Shown: positions 42,084 through 50,232 of the stretch, piece by piece | Numbering within the stretch: position 1 is the first letter of the stretch | Layout: each line of letters opens with the position of its first letter | DNA from: Afipia birgiae 34632 | GTDB taxonomy: Bacteria; Pseudomonadota; Alphaproteobacteria; Rhizobiales; Xanthobacteraceae | NCBI RefSeq assembly: GCF_000308295.2 | Contig: NZ_HG326653.1 | Coordinates: 1-64,000, forward strand | Reading direction: 5' to 3' | Length of the DNA stretch: 64,000 nt | Notes under the pieces: model-generated | What the model saw: the letters and a program-made list of their open reading frames with translations, nothing else | Told to the model about the DNA's origin: nothing | The model's database searches: none | Position numbers and translations under genes: made by a program

Positions 42084-44840
42084 ATGGTCACGCGCCCGAA
42101 CAAGGTCTTCTCCGCGACGTACTTTACCCAGGAGCTGGAGTCCGCGCGGTATTTTCTGGCGGATTCCAACGTCAGTGCCTTCTGGCTGACGGGCGATGCG
42201 CGGTTTGGTGTGCAAGCAGGCGCCGCACTCGATCCTGCTCATTTCGAACGGCTGTTCGAAGGCCGGGACGAAAACGGTCAGTCACTGCTGCTGCAGAACA
42301 CTGGTCTCAAGAAGCGCGTAAGCGCCTACGAACTATCGGTCGGCGTGAGCAAGTCGGTCTCGGCGGCGTGGGCGTTGGCATCCCCGCAAGACCGTAAAGC
42401 GATCGAGCGAGCTTTTGCTAAATCTCTCGAAGCTGTGGCCCACCACGTCGAGCGCAACGCGTTTACGCGGCTTGGAGCCAACGGGAACGTCTTCCTGTCG
42501 GTTCAGCCAAATATCTCGTGCTTCATTCAACCGGACACGCGCCCCGTTTTGCAACCCAACGGCACCGTGGGAATACAGCCCCAGCTGCATGCACATTTGG
42601 TAATTCCAAATCTGGTTGCAATTCAGCCCCGCGAACTGACCCTATCGGAGCGAAATCGCGCGCCATACGCTCAGAGCACATCGGGTGAGATTCCGCTGCG
42701 CTATCTCACTCGCTCGCTGGACGGCCAGCCGTTGTATCACGGCGCCAAAAGCTGGGGGGCTGTGCAGCATCTGGCATTCTCGTCTGAGCTGCAAAAGCTT
42801 GGCTATCACATCGGTGAGATCGGCAAAAACGGTACGTTCGAGGTGCTTCCGCCAGCTCATGAGCAGGAGGCAGATCGGCGACTGCGAGAGCACTGGAGTT
42901 CACGTAGGGCTGAAATTGTCGAGAAACTTCGTGAAACGGGCCTGACAACTGGTGAGGCGCCCGCACTCGCTGCCAAGGTTGCAGTCGCCACGCGTAGAGC
43001 CAAGATCGCAACCTCGGAAGATGCTTTCGCGCGCTGGCGTAATGAAGCTGTCGCGCTCGGGATCGACATCGAGCATTATATCGATAATCGCCTCGGCTTC
43101 GAGATGCCGACGCCGGAAATCCGCGACGCGGAGATCGCTTCGCGGATGGTCGGGCTCCCAGCCCGCCTCACCGAGTTTGAGACTACCTTTGACCATCACG
43201 ATTTGGTTCGCGAGGTGGCATCCGTGCTGGTCGGCACCGGTGTGGGAGTCTCACGGCTCGACGAAGAAATCGCGAAACTCTCCGAGAGCGGTGCGATTGT
43301 TGAGATCGGACGGACCGAACGAGAACGCATCTTCTCCACGCAGGAGATGATCCGCTTGGAGCGGGAAGTGGTCAAGGCGTCCGCCCGCCTTGCGGAAAAA
43401 CCATGGCATCCCATCGATCGCAATCGTCTGATGGATTTCTGTTTGTCGGCAAACCTTTCGGACGAGCAGACGGCGGCCGTGCTCGGCGTCGCCAACCGCC
43501 GTTCGATCGACTTCATCGAAGGCCGAGCCGGGACCGGCAAGACCACAACCCTGCAGCCACTATGCCGCGCACTTGAGAAAAATTTCCGAATTATCGCAAC
43601 GGGGGTAAGTTGGCGCACGGCGCGCATGCTTGAAGATGAACTGTCCGGTCCTGACCCACGTTCACATGTTGAGGCCAGGGCTCTCGATTCCTGGCTGGCG
43701 TTAGACAAAGCCGGCGGCCACTTCTGCGATGGACGCACGCTCCTCCTGGTGGACGAAAGTTCGCAGATTGGCGTTCGCGCCATGCACAACCTGCTGACCG
43801 AGGTCGAACGCTCGGGAGCTTGCGCTTTATTTTTGGGCGACCGCGCTCAAACATTAGCTGTGTCGGCCGGGTCAGGCATCGAGCTTGTCGCCCGCACCGT
43901 TGAGGCTGCGGAAATCTCGAAAGTCGTTCGCCAGAGCGACCCGCAACTGCGCCTGGTAGTCGAACAGCTGGCGAGGGGTGATGTCGTCACCGCGTTGGAA
44001 ACGATGGCCGACCGCGACTGCATCATCGAGGCAGACGGTCAGGCTGCGACCGTCAAAACAGCGGTCGACAATCTCTTCGCACAGCGTGCCGCCGCCCCTG
44101 AAAAATCGCACCTGTTGATCTGCAAATCCAACGCCACGCGTCTAGCACTCGACTCCGAGGTTCGCCGTCGCCTGCGCGCCGAAGGCCTCTTAACCGGAGA
44201 AGACGTTAGAATTGATGCCGTAACCCCCTCCGGACGGGCCTACCGCCTGTCGCTCGCCAAAGGTGACCGAATCCGTTTCGGCATCCGTTGCGACATCTCC
44301 GATCATCGTGTGATCAACGGCACTATCGGAAAGATCAGCGATATCGTCGCGGAGGAGGACGGCCACGCGCTGATCGCGGCAGACGTCGATGGACACGAAC
44401 TGCTTTTCTCGTCGCGCGAAATTGTGGATGACCGCGGGCGAGTCCGCCTCGCGACCGATTACGCCAGCACCATCTGGTCGTCCCAAGGACTTACCAGCCA
44501 TTCCGCGACCATCGTCACCGACGCCGCTTTCGACCGTAGAGACATCTATGTAGCCCTCAGCCGGGCAAAACAGCAATCGACCCTTTGCGTCGATTCGCGC
44601 GCCCTGAATTTTGCTATCCGCGCGGAAACCGGTTTCGATCGGTCCGCAGACGAAATCACGGTCGAAGAACGGCGCGAGCATCTGGTGCGGCAGATGTCAC
44701 GTTGGCGCACGAAAACTTCGACGCTCGACTTTGTATCCGATTGCTCTGCCTTGGAGAGCAAGGAGCACCTTCAAGACGAACGAGCGTTCACCAGCCGACG
44801 CGCACGCGGCCTCCAAGCCGAGGCGGAGGTTGGGCTGTGA
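42084..44840 (+). CDS. MobF-family relaxase-helicase (TrwC/TraI type)
   Basis: 918 residues from the ATG at 42084 (GAGG five bases upstream). The relaxase domain covers about residues 1-290: FSATYFTQELESARYFLADS provides candidate nicking tyrosines Tyr13 and Tyr23, YELSVGVSKSVSAAWALASP is the TrwC core, and GIQPQLHAHLVIPN (His169, His171) is the metal-binding motif. The helicase part has Walker A EGRAGTGKTTTLQPLCR (about residue 480), LLVDESSQIG, LFLGDRAQTLAVSAGS and a C-terminal YASTIWSSQGLTSHSATIVT and YVALSRAKQQ, a RecD2/TraI pattern. It nicks oriT, stays bound to the strand and unwinds it. The usual oriT location would be near the relaxase operon. Confidence 0.92.
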   Translation: MVTRPNKVFSATYFTQELESARYFLADSNVSAFWLTGDARFGVQAGAALDPAHFERLFEGRDENGQSLLLQNTGLKKRVSAYELSVGVSKSVSAAWALASPQDRKAIERAFAKSLEAVAHHVERNAFTRLGANGNVFLSVQPNISCFIQPDTRPVLQPNGTVGIQPQLHAHLVIPNLVAIQPRELTLSERNRAPYAQSTSGEIPLRYLTRSLDGQPLYHGAKSWGAVQHLAFSSELQKLGYHIGEIGKNGTFEVLPPAHEQEADRRLREHWSSRRAEIVEKLRETGLTTGEAPALAAKVAVATRRAKIATSEDAFARWRNEAVALGIDIEHYIDNRLGFEMPTPEIRDAEIASRMVGLPARLTEFETTFDHHDLVREVASVLVGTGVGVSRLDEEIAKLSESGAIVEIGRTERERIFSTQEMIRLEREVVKASARLAEKPWHPIDRNRLMDFCLSANLSDEQTAAVLGVANRRSIDFIEGRAGTGKTTTLQPLCRALEKNFRIIATGVSWRTARMLEDELSGPDPRSHVEARALDSWLALDKAGGHFCDGRTLLLVDESSQIGVRAMHNLLTEVERSGACALFLGDRAQTLAVSAGSGIELVARTVEAAEISKVVRQSDPQLRLVVEQLARGDVVTALETMADRDCIIEADGQAATVKTAVDNLFAQRAAAPEKSHLLICKSNATRLALDSEVRRRLRAEGLLTGEDVRIDAVTPSGRAYRLSLAKGDRIRFGIRCDISDHRVINGTIGKISDIVAEEDGHALIAADVDGHELLFSSREIVDDRGRVRLATDYASTIWSSQGLTSHSATIVTDAAFDRRDIYVALSRAKQQSTLCVDSRALNFAIRAETGFDRSADEITVEERREHLVRQMSRWRTKTSTLDFVSDCSALESKEHLQDERAFTSRRARGLQAEAEVGL

Positions 44841-45157
44841 GATCCGCTTTACCATCGTCACGGCGTCAGCGCACCGGGTCAGCTCAACAGAGCTTGGCCG
44901 TGGCCAGGGCAAAAAGCACCCACCAGCGACGCAAGCCTTGCGCGCCCGACCTGGCTCAGCCCGAGTACGGCCCGATCACGGGCGGCACAATCGATGAACC
45001 GAGCGTGCTCGACGATCTGCCCGAGTTGATTCCAGTTACCGGGCCAGAGTTGGATGTCATCGAAACCTACCTCGGCAACCTCATCGACCAGTTTCTTCTG
45101 GACGCCGCCTCCGACGCTTCTACCTCCACTGGGTTCCCCGCCCTAGATCGCGACTAG
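44837..45157 (+). CDS. Small hypothetical protein coupled to the relaxase
   Basis: 106 residues from a GTG that overlaps the relaxase stop (GTGA). The N terminus is basic and Ser/Arg/Gln-rich (RSALPSSRRQRTGSAQQSLA). The C-terminal half is acidic (TIDEPSVLDDLPELIPVTGP followed by ELDVIETYLGNLIDQFLLDA). No family recognised; the tight coupling supports that it is translated and related to transfer. Confidence 0.6.
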   Translation: MRSALPSSRRQRTGSAQQSLAVARAKSTHQRRKPCAPDLAQPEYGPITGGTIDEPSVLDDLPELIPVTGPELDVIETYLGNLIDQFLLDAASDASTSTGFPALDRD

Positions 45158-45164
45158 TCACGCC

Positions 45165-45830
45165 ATGTGCCCGCCTGACCGCGCAAACGAAGAACCCGAC
45201 GAGTGTGACGCCAGCGAGGGAGCTGGCAACAGCACTAACGCTGCCCAAGAGAAGAATAACGTCGTGGGCCCACTGACGGACGAGGAGCTGCAGGTCGGCG
45301 GCATGGATCGCATTGTGGCCTTCATTCGAACAAAACGGTCGAAGGAGGCACTTCGGAAGGAAAAGCAGCGAAAAAAGCAGCACGCCAACGGCACACGTCA
45401 AATTAACCTCGACGTTCCCAATAATGACCGTTCGCGCGCCACCATGCGGGGCGCGGCAATCGCGATCAAAGACGAGGTGTCGCACCAGGCTCTCGAATTG
45501 CTGCTGGCTAACGAGGACTTGCCCGCCCTGATCGTCGGCGTTGCCGCTCGCCCCGAGCTCCACGAAATAGTCGACCTTATCCAGCAGCGACCGGCAACAC
45601 CAAATTCGCTGAACGCCGCGAGACTCGTTATCACTGATCCGGCCATTGCCGAACTGGTAGATAGGGCGACTACGACTAGCCGCGTGCGAGAGGCCATAGA
45701 ATTGGCAGCCGCCAATCCGGAATTTGTGTTTTTTGGTCGCAACGCCGCCACTCAGCGCAGCCTCTGCGCATGGCTGGCCCGGCTCTTGCTCAGGATTCGC
45801 AAAGTCCGTCACGTCGAGAACGCCCCGTAG
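45165..45830 (+). CDS. Hypothetical protein, 221 residues, end of the transfer operon
   Basis: ATG at 45165, eight bases after the previous stop. The central part is highly basic (FIRTKRSKEALRKEKQRKKQ), then comes a helical region (HQALELLLANEDLPALIVGV and RVREAIELAAANPEFVFFGR). It looks like a small DNA-binding or relaxosome accessory protein, but I recognise no family. In the same direction as the relaxase and probably co-transcribed. Confidence 0.65.
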   Translation: MCPPDRANEEPDECDASEGAGNSTNAAQEKNNVVGPLTDEELQVGGMDRIVAFIRTKRSKEALRKEKQRKKQHANGTRQINLDVPNNDRSRATMRGAAIAIKDEVSHQALELLLANEDLPALIVGVAARPELHEIVDLIQQRPATPNSLNAARLVITDPAIAELVDRATTTSRVREAIELAAANPEFVFFGRNAATQRSLCAWLARLLLRIRKVRHVENAP

Positions 45831-45997
45831 CGCTGCGCTGAAACGGTGACGTCTATTCGGGGCGGAGGTGCGCGTAGCAACGCTCAGGAAAAATCCTCAA
45901 GCGACAACGAAAAGCAGTGAACTACCCGGAAAATAAGGCTTTGCGGCGGCTTCCTGACCTGCAAGACTCGTCCCAATTCTTTCAAACTGGAAAGCGT

Positions 45998-47665
45998 ATG
46001 AGCAACCGTAAGCGTCAAGCAAAACCCGTCGTTGGGACCAATAGGACCCGCGTGGCTCTGTATCTGCGCGTCTCAACGGATCGACAGCGGCAGCACGATT
46101 TGTCGATCCCGGATCAGAGGACGCAAATTTTGTCTTGGTGCGAAACCCAAGGCCATCAGACCGTGACGGAGTTTGTCGAAGGAGGAGCGACAGGGACTGA
46201 CGACAAGCGACCGGTATTCCAGCAAATGATCGAACGGGCTTGCGATGGCGACCATGCATTCGATGTCATCGCCGTGCACAGCTATAGCCGTTTCTTTCGC
46301 GACGCGTTCGGCCAGGAATTCTATCTTCGTAAACTGGCCAAACAGGGCGTCAAGCTCGTCTCGATCACTCAACCGCTTGGCGACGACGATGATCCGGCGC
46401 AGGCGATGATGCGCAAAGTCATTGCGCTGTTCGATGAATATCAGTCCAAAGAGAATGCAAAACACGTTCTACGCAACATGAAGCTGAACGCCCAGCAGGG
46501 CTTCTGGAACGGTTCCCCCGTCCCTCTTGGCTATGTGCTTGTCGAGGTCGAGAAGCGCGGCACCAAGATCAAGAAAACCCTGGCCATCGACCCCGTCGAT
46601 GCCGAAACCGTGCAGCTCATCTTCAAGCTCTATCTCCATGGTGACGGCACGTCGGGGGCGCTTGGCGTCAAAGAAGTCGTCAAATGGCTCAACAGCCGCG
46701 GCTATCGCACGCGCAAGGGCAAAACGTTTGGCGTCGGTACCATCTACAAGATCCTCACCAACACGACCTATAAGGGTGAGTGGAAATTCAACCGGATGTC
46801 GTCCCGCACCGGCAAATGGAAGCCTGATGAAGAGGTCGTCACGTCAGCAGTTCCGGCGATCATCGAACCTCACCTGTTTGAACAGGTCCAACGCCAGCTT
46901 CATGCCCGCAGTCCCAAGGTCGCTGCGCCGCGCGTGACGACGGGACCTATCCTGCTCACCGGTCTCGCCGTATGCGCAACCTGCAACGGCGGAATGACGC
47001 TGCGGACCGGCACCTCGAAGACCGGCGCCGTCCATCGGTATTATACGTGCTCGACCTGCGCCCGAAAGGGCAAGACAGTCTGCAAGGGCCGGTCGATACC
47101 GATGGACAAGCTCGACAATCTCGTCACCGCCCACATGACCGAACGGCTGTTTCAGCCGGAACGTCTGGCCATGATCTTGTCCTCGCTCTCGTCACGGCGC
47201 TCGGAAAAGGCCGACGCCGTGAATGCCCGCGTGATCGCTTTGCAGCGAGAGGCCACCGACGCCGACGACAAGCTCAAGCGGCTCTATCGACTGGTCGAGG
47301 ACGGCATGACCGAAATGGACGACGTCCTGAAGGATCGCCTCAACTCCCTGAAGGCCGATCGGGATCGCGCCAAGGCCGCGCTTGAACGCGCCAAATCGCA
47401 ATCATCACATGCCATCCGGATCGACCCAGCGTTGCTGGAACAGTTCGGTCGCAGCATGCGTGAGAACATCACCTCCGGATCGATTCCGTTCCGCAAGGCC
47501 TATCTGCAGTCCCTCATCGACGTGGTCGAGGTCGACGATGCCCAAGTTCGGATCAAAGGCAGCAAGGACGTGCTCGAAAGAGCGGTCTTGGCCAGCCGGA
47601 ATGGGTCCAATCCGGGTTCGCAGATGAGTACTGAGTGGCGCGCCCGAAGAGATTCGAACTCCTGA
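45998..47665 (+). CDS. Large serine recombinase (integrase of the element)
   Basis: 555 residues from the ATG at 45998. The resolvase domain is at residues 1-150 with RVALYLRVSTDRQRQHDLSI (catalytic Ser in RVS) and FDVIAVHSYSRFFRDAFGQE. The recombinase domain is at about 165-280 (WNGSPVPLGYVLVEVEKRGT; GVKEVVKWLNSRGYRTRKGK; TIYKILTNTTYKGEWKFN). A zinc ribbon follows (VCATCNGGMTLRTG...YTCSTCARKGKTVCKG), then a coiled coil (about 400-480). The C terminus RARRDSNS is read from the tRNA-Arg gene. Large serine recombinases integrate and excise elements; this one probably uses the tRNA 3' end as attB. Confidence 0.92.
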   Translation: MSNRKRQAKPVVGTNRTRVALYLRVSTDRQRQHDLSIPDQRTQILSWCETQGHQTVTEFVEGGATGTDDKRPVFQQMIERACDGDHAFDVIAVHSYSRFFRDAFGQEFYLRKLAKQGVKLVSITQPLGDDDDPAQAMMRKVIALFDEYQSKENAKHVLRNMKLNAQQGFWNGSPVPLGYVLVEVEKRGTKIKKTLAIDPVDAETVQLIFKLYLHGDGTSGALGVKEVVKWLNSRGYRTRKGKTFGVGTIYKILTNTTYKGEWKFNRMSSRTGKWKPDEEVVTSAVPAIIEPHLFEQVQRQLHARSPKVAAPRVTTGPILLTGLAVCATCNGGMTLRTGTSKTGAVHRYYTCSTCARKGKTVCKGRSIPMDKLDNLVTAHMTERLFQPERLAMILSSLSSRRSEKADAVNARVIALQREATDADDKLKRLYRLVEDGMTEMDDVLKDRLNSLKADRDRAKAALERAKSQSSHAIRIDPALLEQFGRSMRENITSGSIPFRKAYLQSLIDVVEVDDAQVRIKGSKDVLERAVLASRNGSNPGSQMSTEWRARRDSNS

Positions 47666-47712
47666 CCCCCAGATTCGTAGTCTGGTGCTCTATCCAGCTG
47701 AGCTACGGGCGC
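47636..47712 (-). tRNA. tRNA-Arg (anticodon ACG), CCA encoded
   Basis: On the minus strand the 77-base gene folds with a 7-bp acceptor stem GCGCCCG/CGGGCGC, D-arm AGCTCAGCTGGATAGAGC, anticodon arm CCAGACTACGAATCTGG (anticodon ACG), T-arm GGAGTTCGAATCTC and an encoded CCA end. It is intact. The 3' end faces the recombinase gene, which overlaps it by 30 bases, the arrangement expected if the element integrated into the tRNA 3' end and restored it. Confidence 0.95.
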
Positions 47713-47832
47713 GCGTTTCGCGAGACATATAAAGGCCGGAGGCCATGCCGCGAAAGAGCGCCATAGCTACCGGCTCCGGAACGGCTTTGCAAGATCGATG
47801 CGACATCGATTTCAGGCCAAAATGGCAGTTTT

Positions 47833-49311
47833 TCAGGCCCGGACCCGTGCATCCCGCACCCGGTGAAGCTCCACGGCGCGATCCGGAATCATGATTCGGA
47901 AGGTGGCGCCGAGAGTGCCGTCCACCAGATTCAGTTCGCCGCCGTGGGCCCGCACCAGTTCCGCGGCGATGGCAAGGCCGAGCCCGGTACCGCCGTCCCG
48001 CGATGAGCCCTGAAAAGCCTCGAACAGATGCGCCTTTGCCTTTTCCGGGATGCCGGGCCCCGTATCGGAGATTTCCAGAATCGTTACTGCGCCCTCGCGC
48101 CGTCCGGTGACACGGATCTGCCGCGCAACCCCGGCGCCGGATTTCTCGCTCTCGAGCGCCTGCGCGGCGTTGCGGACCAGATTGAGCAGCACCCGGAACA
48201 ACTGATCCGGATCAGCATCAACGGTAAGCCCGCGCTCGATGGCGTTGATCCATTCGATCGAGGTGTCGGATGCAAGTCCGGCCGATTCGCGCACCTCGTT
48301 CACCACCGGTTCGATCAGGACCATGCGCCGGTCGGGCGCGGCTTCCTGCGCCTTGCCATAGGAAAGAGTCGACTGGCAGAACGCGATGGCGCGCTCCAGC
48401 GAGCGCATCAGCTTCGGCGCAAACCGCTGCACGCGCGGATCGGGCACACTGGCGAGCTGGTCGGACAGAAGTTGCGACGACGCCAGCAGATTGCGCAGAT
48501 CGTGGTTGATTTTCGAGACCGCGAGGCCAAGCGCTGCAAGATGGCTTTTCTGATGCAGCATCGACACCAGATCGCGCTGCATGTCCGAGAGTTCGCGCTC
48601 TGCAACGCCGATCTCGTCGGCACGCTTCGACGGCTCGATGATGCGCGCGGTGCTTTCCGGATTCTCGTGGAAGGCGACGAGATTGGCGGTGACCCGCCGC
48701 ATCGGCCGCACGAACAGGTGATGCAGGGCATAATAGATCAGGCCTGCGGTAATGCTCGTCATGACCAGCGACAACAGCAACACGTTGCGCGAGAAGCGGA
48801 ACATCGCGTCGCGCAGCGGCTTCTCGTCGGCCACCACCTCGATGAACTGACCGCTGCCGGGCGCCGGACCAAGAATGCGCATGACCTCGTCGCCGCTGTC
48901 GAGCATCACCCGGAAAGCATCGAAGATGGCCGATCCGACGCCGATCTCGCGCATATCAACGTCATGGTCGATTTTCTTTGGCATGTCCGCCGCCGCCAGC
49001 AACCTTCGCTGCTGACCGCTCTTGATGGCGACGGCCCGCGCCCCGATGCTGGCGAGAATCTGCCGTGCCAGCGCGTCCGGAACCATGCCGCTCGGCGCGG
49101 CATCCAGCACCAGGGCCGCAGTACTCGCAGCCGCCAGGCGGTCGTTGAGGCGATTCACCCTGAAATTGGCGATGGAGGGAACGTAAATCAGGACTTCGAC
49201 GATCAGGATCAGCGGAATCGTCAGCAACAACAGCTTTCCGGACAGCCCGAACCGCAGCCCGGGCCGGGGCTTTGCCATCGTCCGATCAGGTTCCTGGCCG
49301 GATACCGCCAT
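47833..49311 (-). CDS. Membrane sensor histidine kinase
   Basis: 492 residues from the ATG at 49311. First transmembrane helix at about 25-45 (SGKLLLLTIPLILIVEVLIY), a periplasmic sensor of about 130 residues, a second helix (RNVLLLSLVMTSITAGLIYY), then a HAMP-like segment (HHLFVRPMRRVTANLVAFHE). The kinase core has the phospho-acceptor LGLAVSKINHDLRNLLASSQ (His in HDLRN), N box LLNLVRNAAQALE, G1 ISDTGPGIPEKAK and G2 GGTGLGLAIAAELV. HDLRN-type kinases often lack an adjacent regulator, as here. Signal unknown. It is the first backbone gene after the tRNA. Confidence 0.9.
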   Translation of the reverse strand: MAVSGQEPDRTMAKPRPGLRFGLSGKLLLLTIPLILIVEVLIYVPSIANFRVNRLNDRLAAASTAALVLDAAPSGMVPDALARQILASIGARAVAIKSGQQRRLLAAADMPKKIDHDVDMREIGVGSAIFDAFRVMLDSGDEVMRILGPAPGSGQFIEVVADEKPLRDAMFRFSRNVLLLSLVMTSITAGLIYYALHHLFVRPMRRVTANLVAFHENPESTARIIEPSKRADEIGVAERELSDMQRDLVSMLHQKSHLAALGLAVSKINHDLRNLLASSQLLSDQLASVPDPRVQRFAPKLMRSLERAIAFCQSTLSYGKAQEAAPDRRMVLIEPVVNEVRESAGLASDTSIEWINAIERGLTVDADPDQLFRVLLNLVRNAAQALESEKSGAGVARQIRVTGRREGAVTILEISDTGPGIPEKAKAHLFEAFQGSSRDGGTGLGLAIAAELVRAHGGELNLVDGTLGATFRIMIPDRAVELHRVRDARVRA

Positions 49312-49449
49312 CAATTGATCGCCTGCCCGTTATAGTGATTTGCCGCCGCAGGATGCGCCCGCCAGCGACCGGGGTCAAACCCCCGGAACTGTTATGGTTT
49401 AAGCCCGCAGCGGCGCCGTGCGGCTGAAGCGCCAAACCAAACCCCAAGA

Positions 49450-49478
49450 TTGACGAAAACAGACCACTCCCGTATAAG
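49450..49478 (+). promoter_or_regulatory. Housekeeping promoter of rpmH
   Basis: TTGACG (49450-49455), a 17-base spacer and TATAAG (49473-49478), close to the sigma-70 consensus. rpmH starts about 155 bases downstream, leaving a long leader with two hairpins. Confidence 0.75.
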
Positions 49479-49498
49479 CCGCGCCAACTGTCCTCGAT

Positions 49499-49517
49499 GG
49501 CCCGGCTCGACCGGGCC
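49499..49517 (+). other. Hairpin in the rpmH leader
   Basis: GGCCCGG-CTCGA-CCGGGCC forms a perfect 7-bp stem 15-20 bases after the expected transcript start. A second small stem, GGACC-GAAATA-GGTCC, follows at about 49528-49543. Without a T-run after the first stem these look like leader structures, not terminators. Confidence 0.5.
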
Positions 49518-49638
49518 GGTTCATTTTGGACCGAAATAGGTCCACTTCAGGGCCGACATCGCAGGATTTCATCTCATTTATCGGCGAATTGCCTTCGACG
49601 AGCCCGTCGGATGAGCTTTTCGGCAGCGGAGAACGACC

Positions 49639-49773
49639 GTGAAGCGGACCTATCAACCCAGCAAACTGGTGCGCAAGCGCCGTCACGGCTTCCGTGCCCG
49701 TCTCGCGACCGCCGGCGGCCGCAAGGTTCTCGCCGCCCGCCGCGCGCGTGGCCGCAAGCGTCTGAGCGCCTGA
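49639..49773 (+). CDS. rpmH: 50S ribosomal protein L34
   Basis: 44 residues, starting with [23 protein letters not shown], then [20 protein letters not shown], ending LSA. This is the complete L34 sequence pattern. It stands directly before rnpA, the universal gene order. The region between the kinase and this gene holds its promoter. Confidence 0.97.
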   Translation: MKRTYQPSKLVRKRRHGFRARLATAGGRKVLAARRARGRKRLSA

Positions 49774-49816
49774 GCGGACCTCACCCGAGACCCCTTCCCA
49801 TGCGCCGGTTGAGATC

Positions 49817-50203
49817 ATGGACCGGTTAAGGCAGCGCGCGGACTTTGTCGCCGCGGCCAGTGGACCGCGCATGGCCAGCCCCGCCTTTGTGGTGCAAAGC
49901 CGCCCGCGCAACGACAATGGCCCGGTGCGTGTCGGTTTTACCGTTACGAAAAAGGTCGGCACCGCCACGGAGCGCAACCGCGTCCGCCGCCGGCTTCGCG
50001 AATTGGTGAAGCGGCTGGATGTCATATCCATGCGACCGCACCATGATTATGTGATAGTGGGCCGTCGAGCCGCGCTGGACCGCGGCTTTGAAACCATGTT
50101 CAACGATCTGCGCTCGGCGCTCAGCCGCCTCGAGCGCCAGACGCCAAGACAGCCCAGCGACCTAAAGCCACATGCCGATCCCCGAACCCGCACGGTCGAA
50201 TGA
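49817..50203 (+). CDS. rnpA: Ribonuclease P protein component
   Basis: 128 residues. MDRLRQRADFVAAASGPRMA, VRVGFTVTKKVGTATERNRV and RRRLRELVKRLD show the RNR-type RNA-binding motif (ERNRVRRRLRE). It assists the catalytic RNA in 5' maturation of tRNAs. Follows rpmH by 43 bases. Confidence 0.96.
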   Translation: MDRLRQRADFVAAASGPRMASPAFVVQSRPRNDNGPVRVGFTVTKKVGTATERNRVRRRLRELVKRLDVISMRPHHDYVIVGRRAALDRGFETMFNDLRSALSRLERQTPRQPSDLKPHADPRTRTVE

Positions 50204-50232
50204 CGCGACCTGAACGATGCGAGCCCTAGATA

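Larger units (their letters stand above)
34345..47665 (+). mobile_element. Mobilisation/integration module of an integrative element at tRNA-Arg
   Basis: The block holds accessory genes, StbB-like ATPase, membrane protein, coupling protein, MobF relaxase and serine recombinase, and ends in the 3' end of tRNA-Arg. No VirB/Trb secretion genes are seen, so the element would need another element for transfer. The right end is fixed by the tRNA. The left end is not: I did not find a second copy of the tRNA 3' sequence in the window, so ArdC/DUF736, the hut island and the copper locus may all be inside the same element. Confidence 0.55.

Noticed and set aside
34345-47665. Type IV secretion (VirB/Trb) genes in the transfer module
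   Set aside because: No VirB4, VirB6, VirB9, VirB10 or VirB11-like sequence is encoded. The only large P-loop proteins are the coupling protein, relaxase-helicase and ParA-like ATPase.
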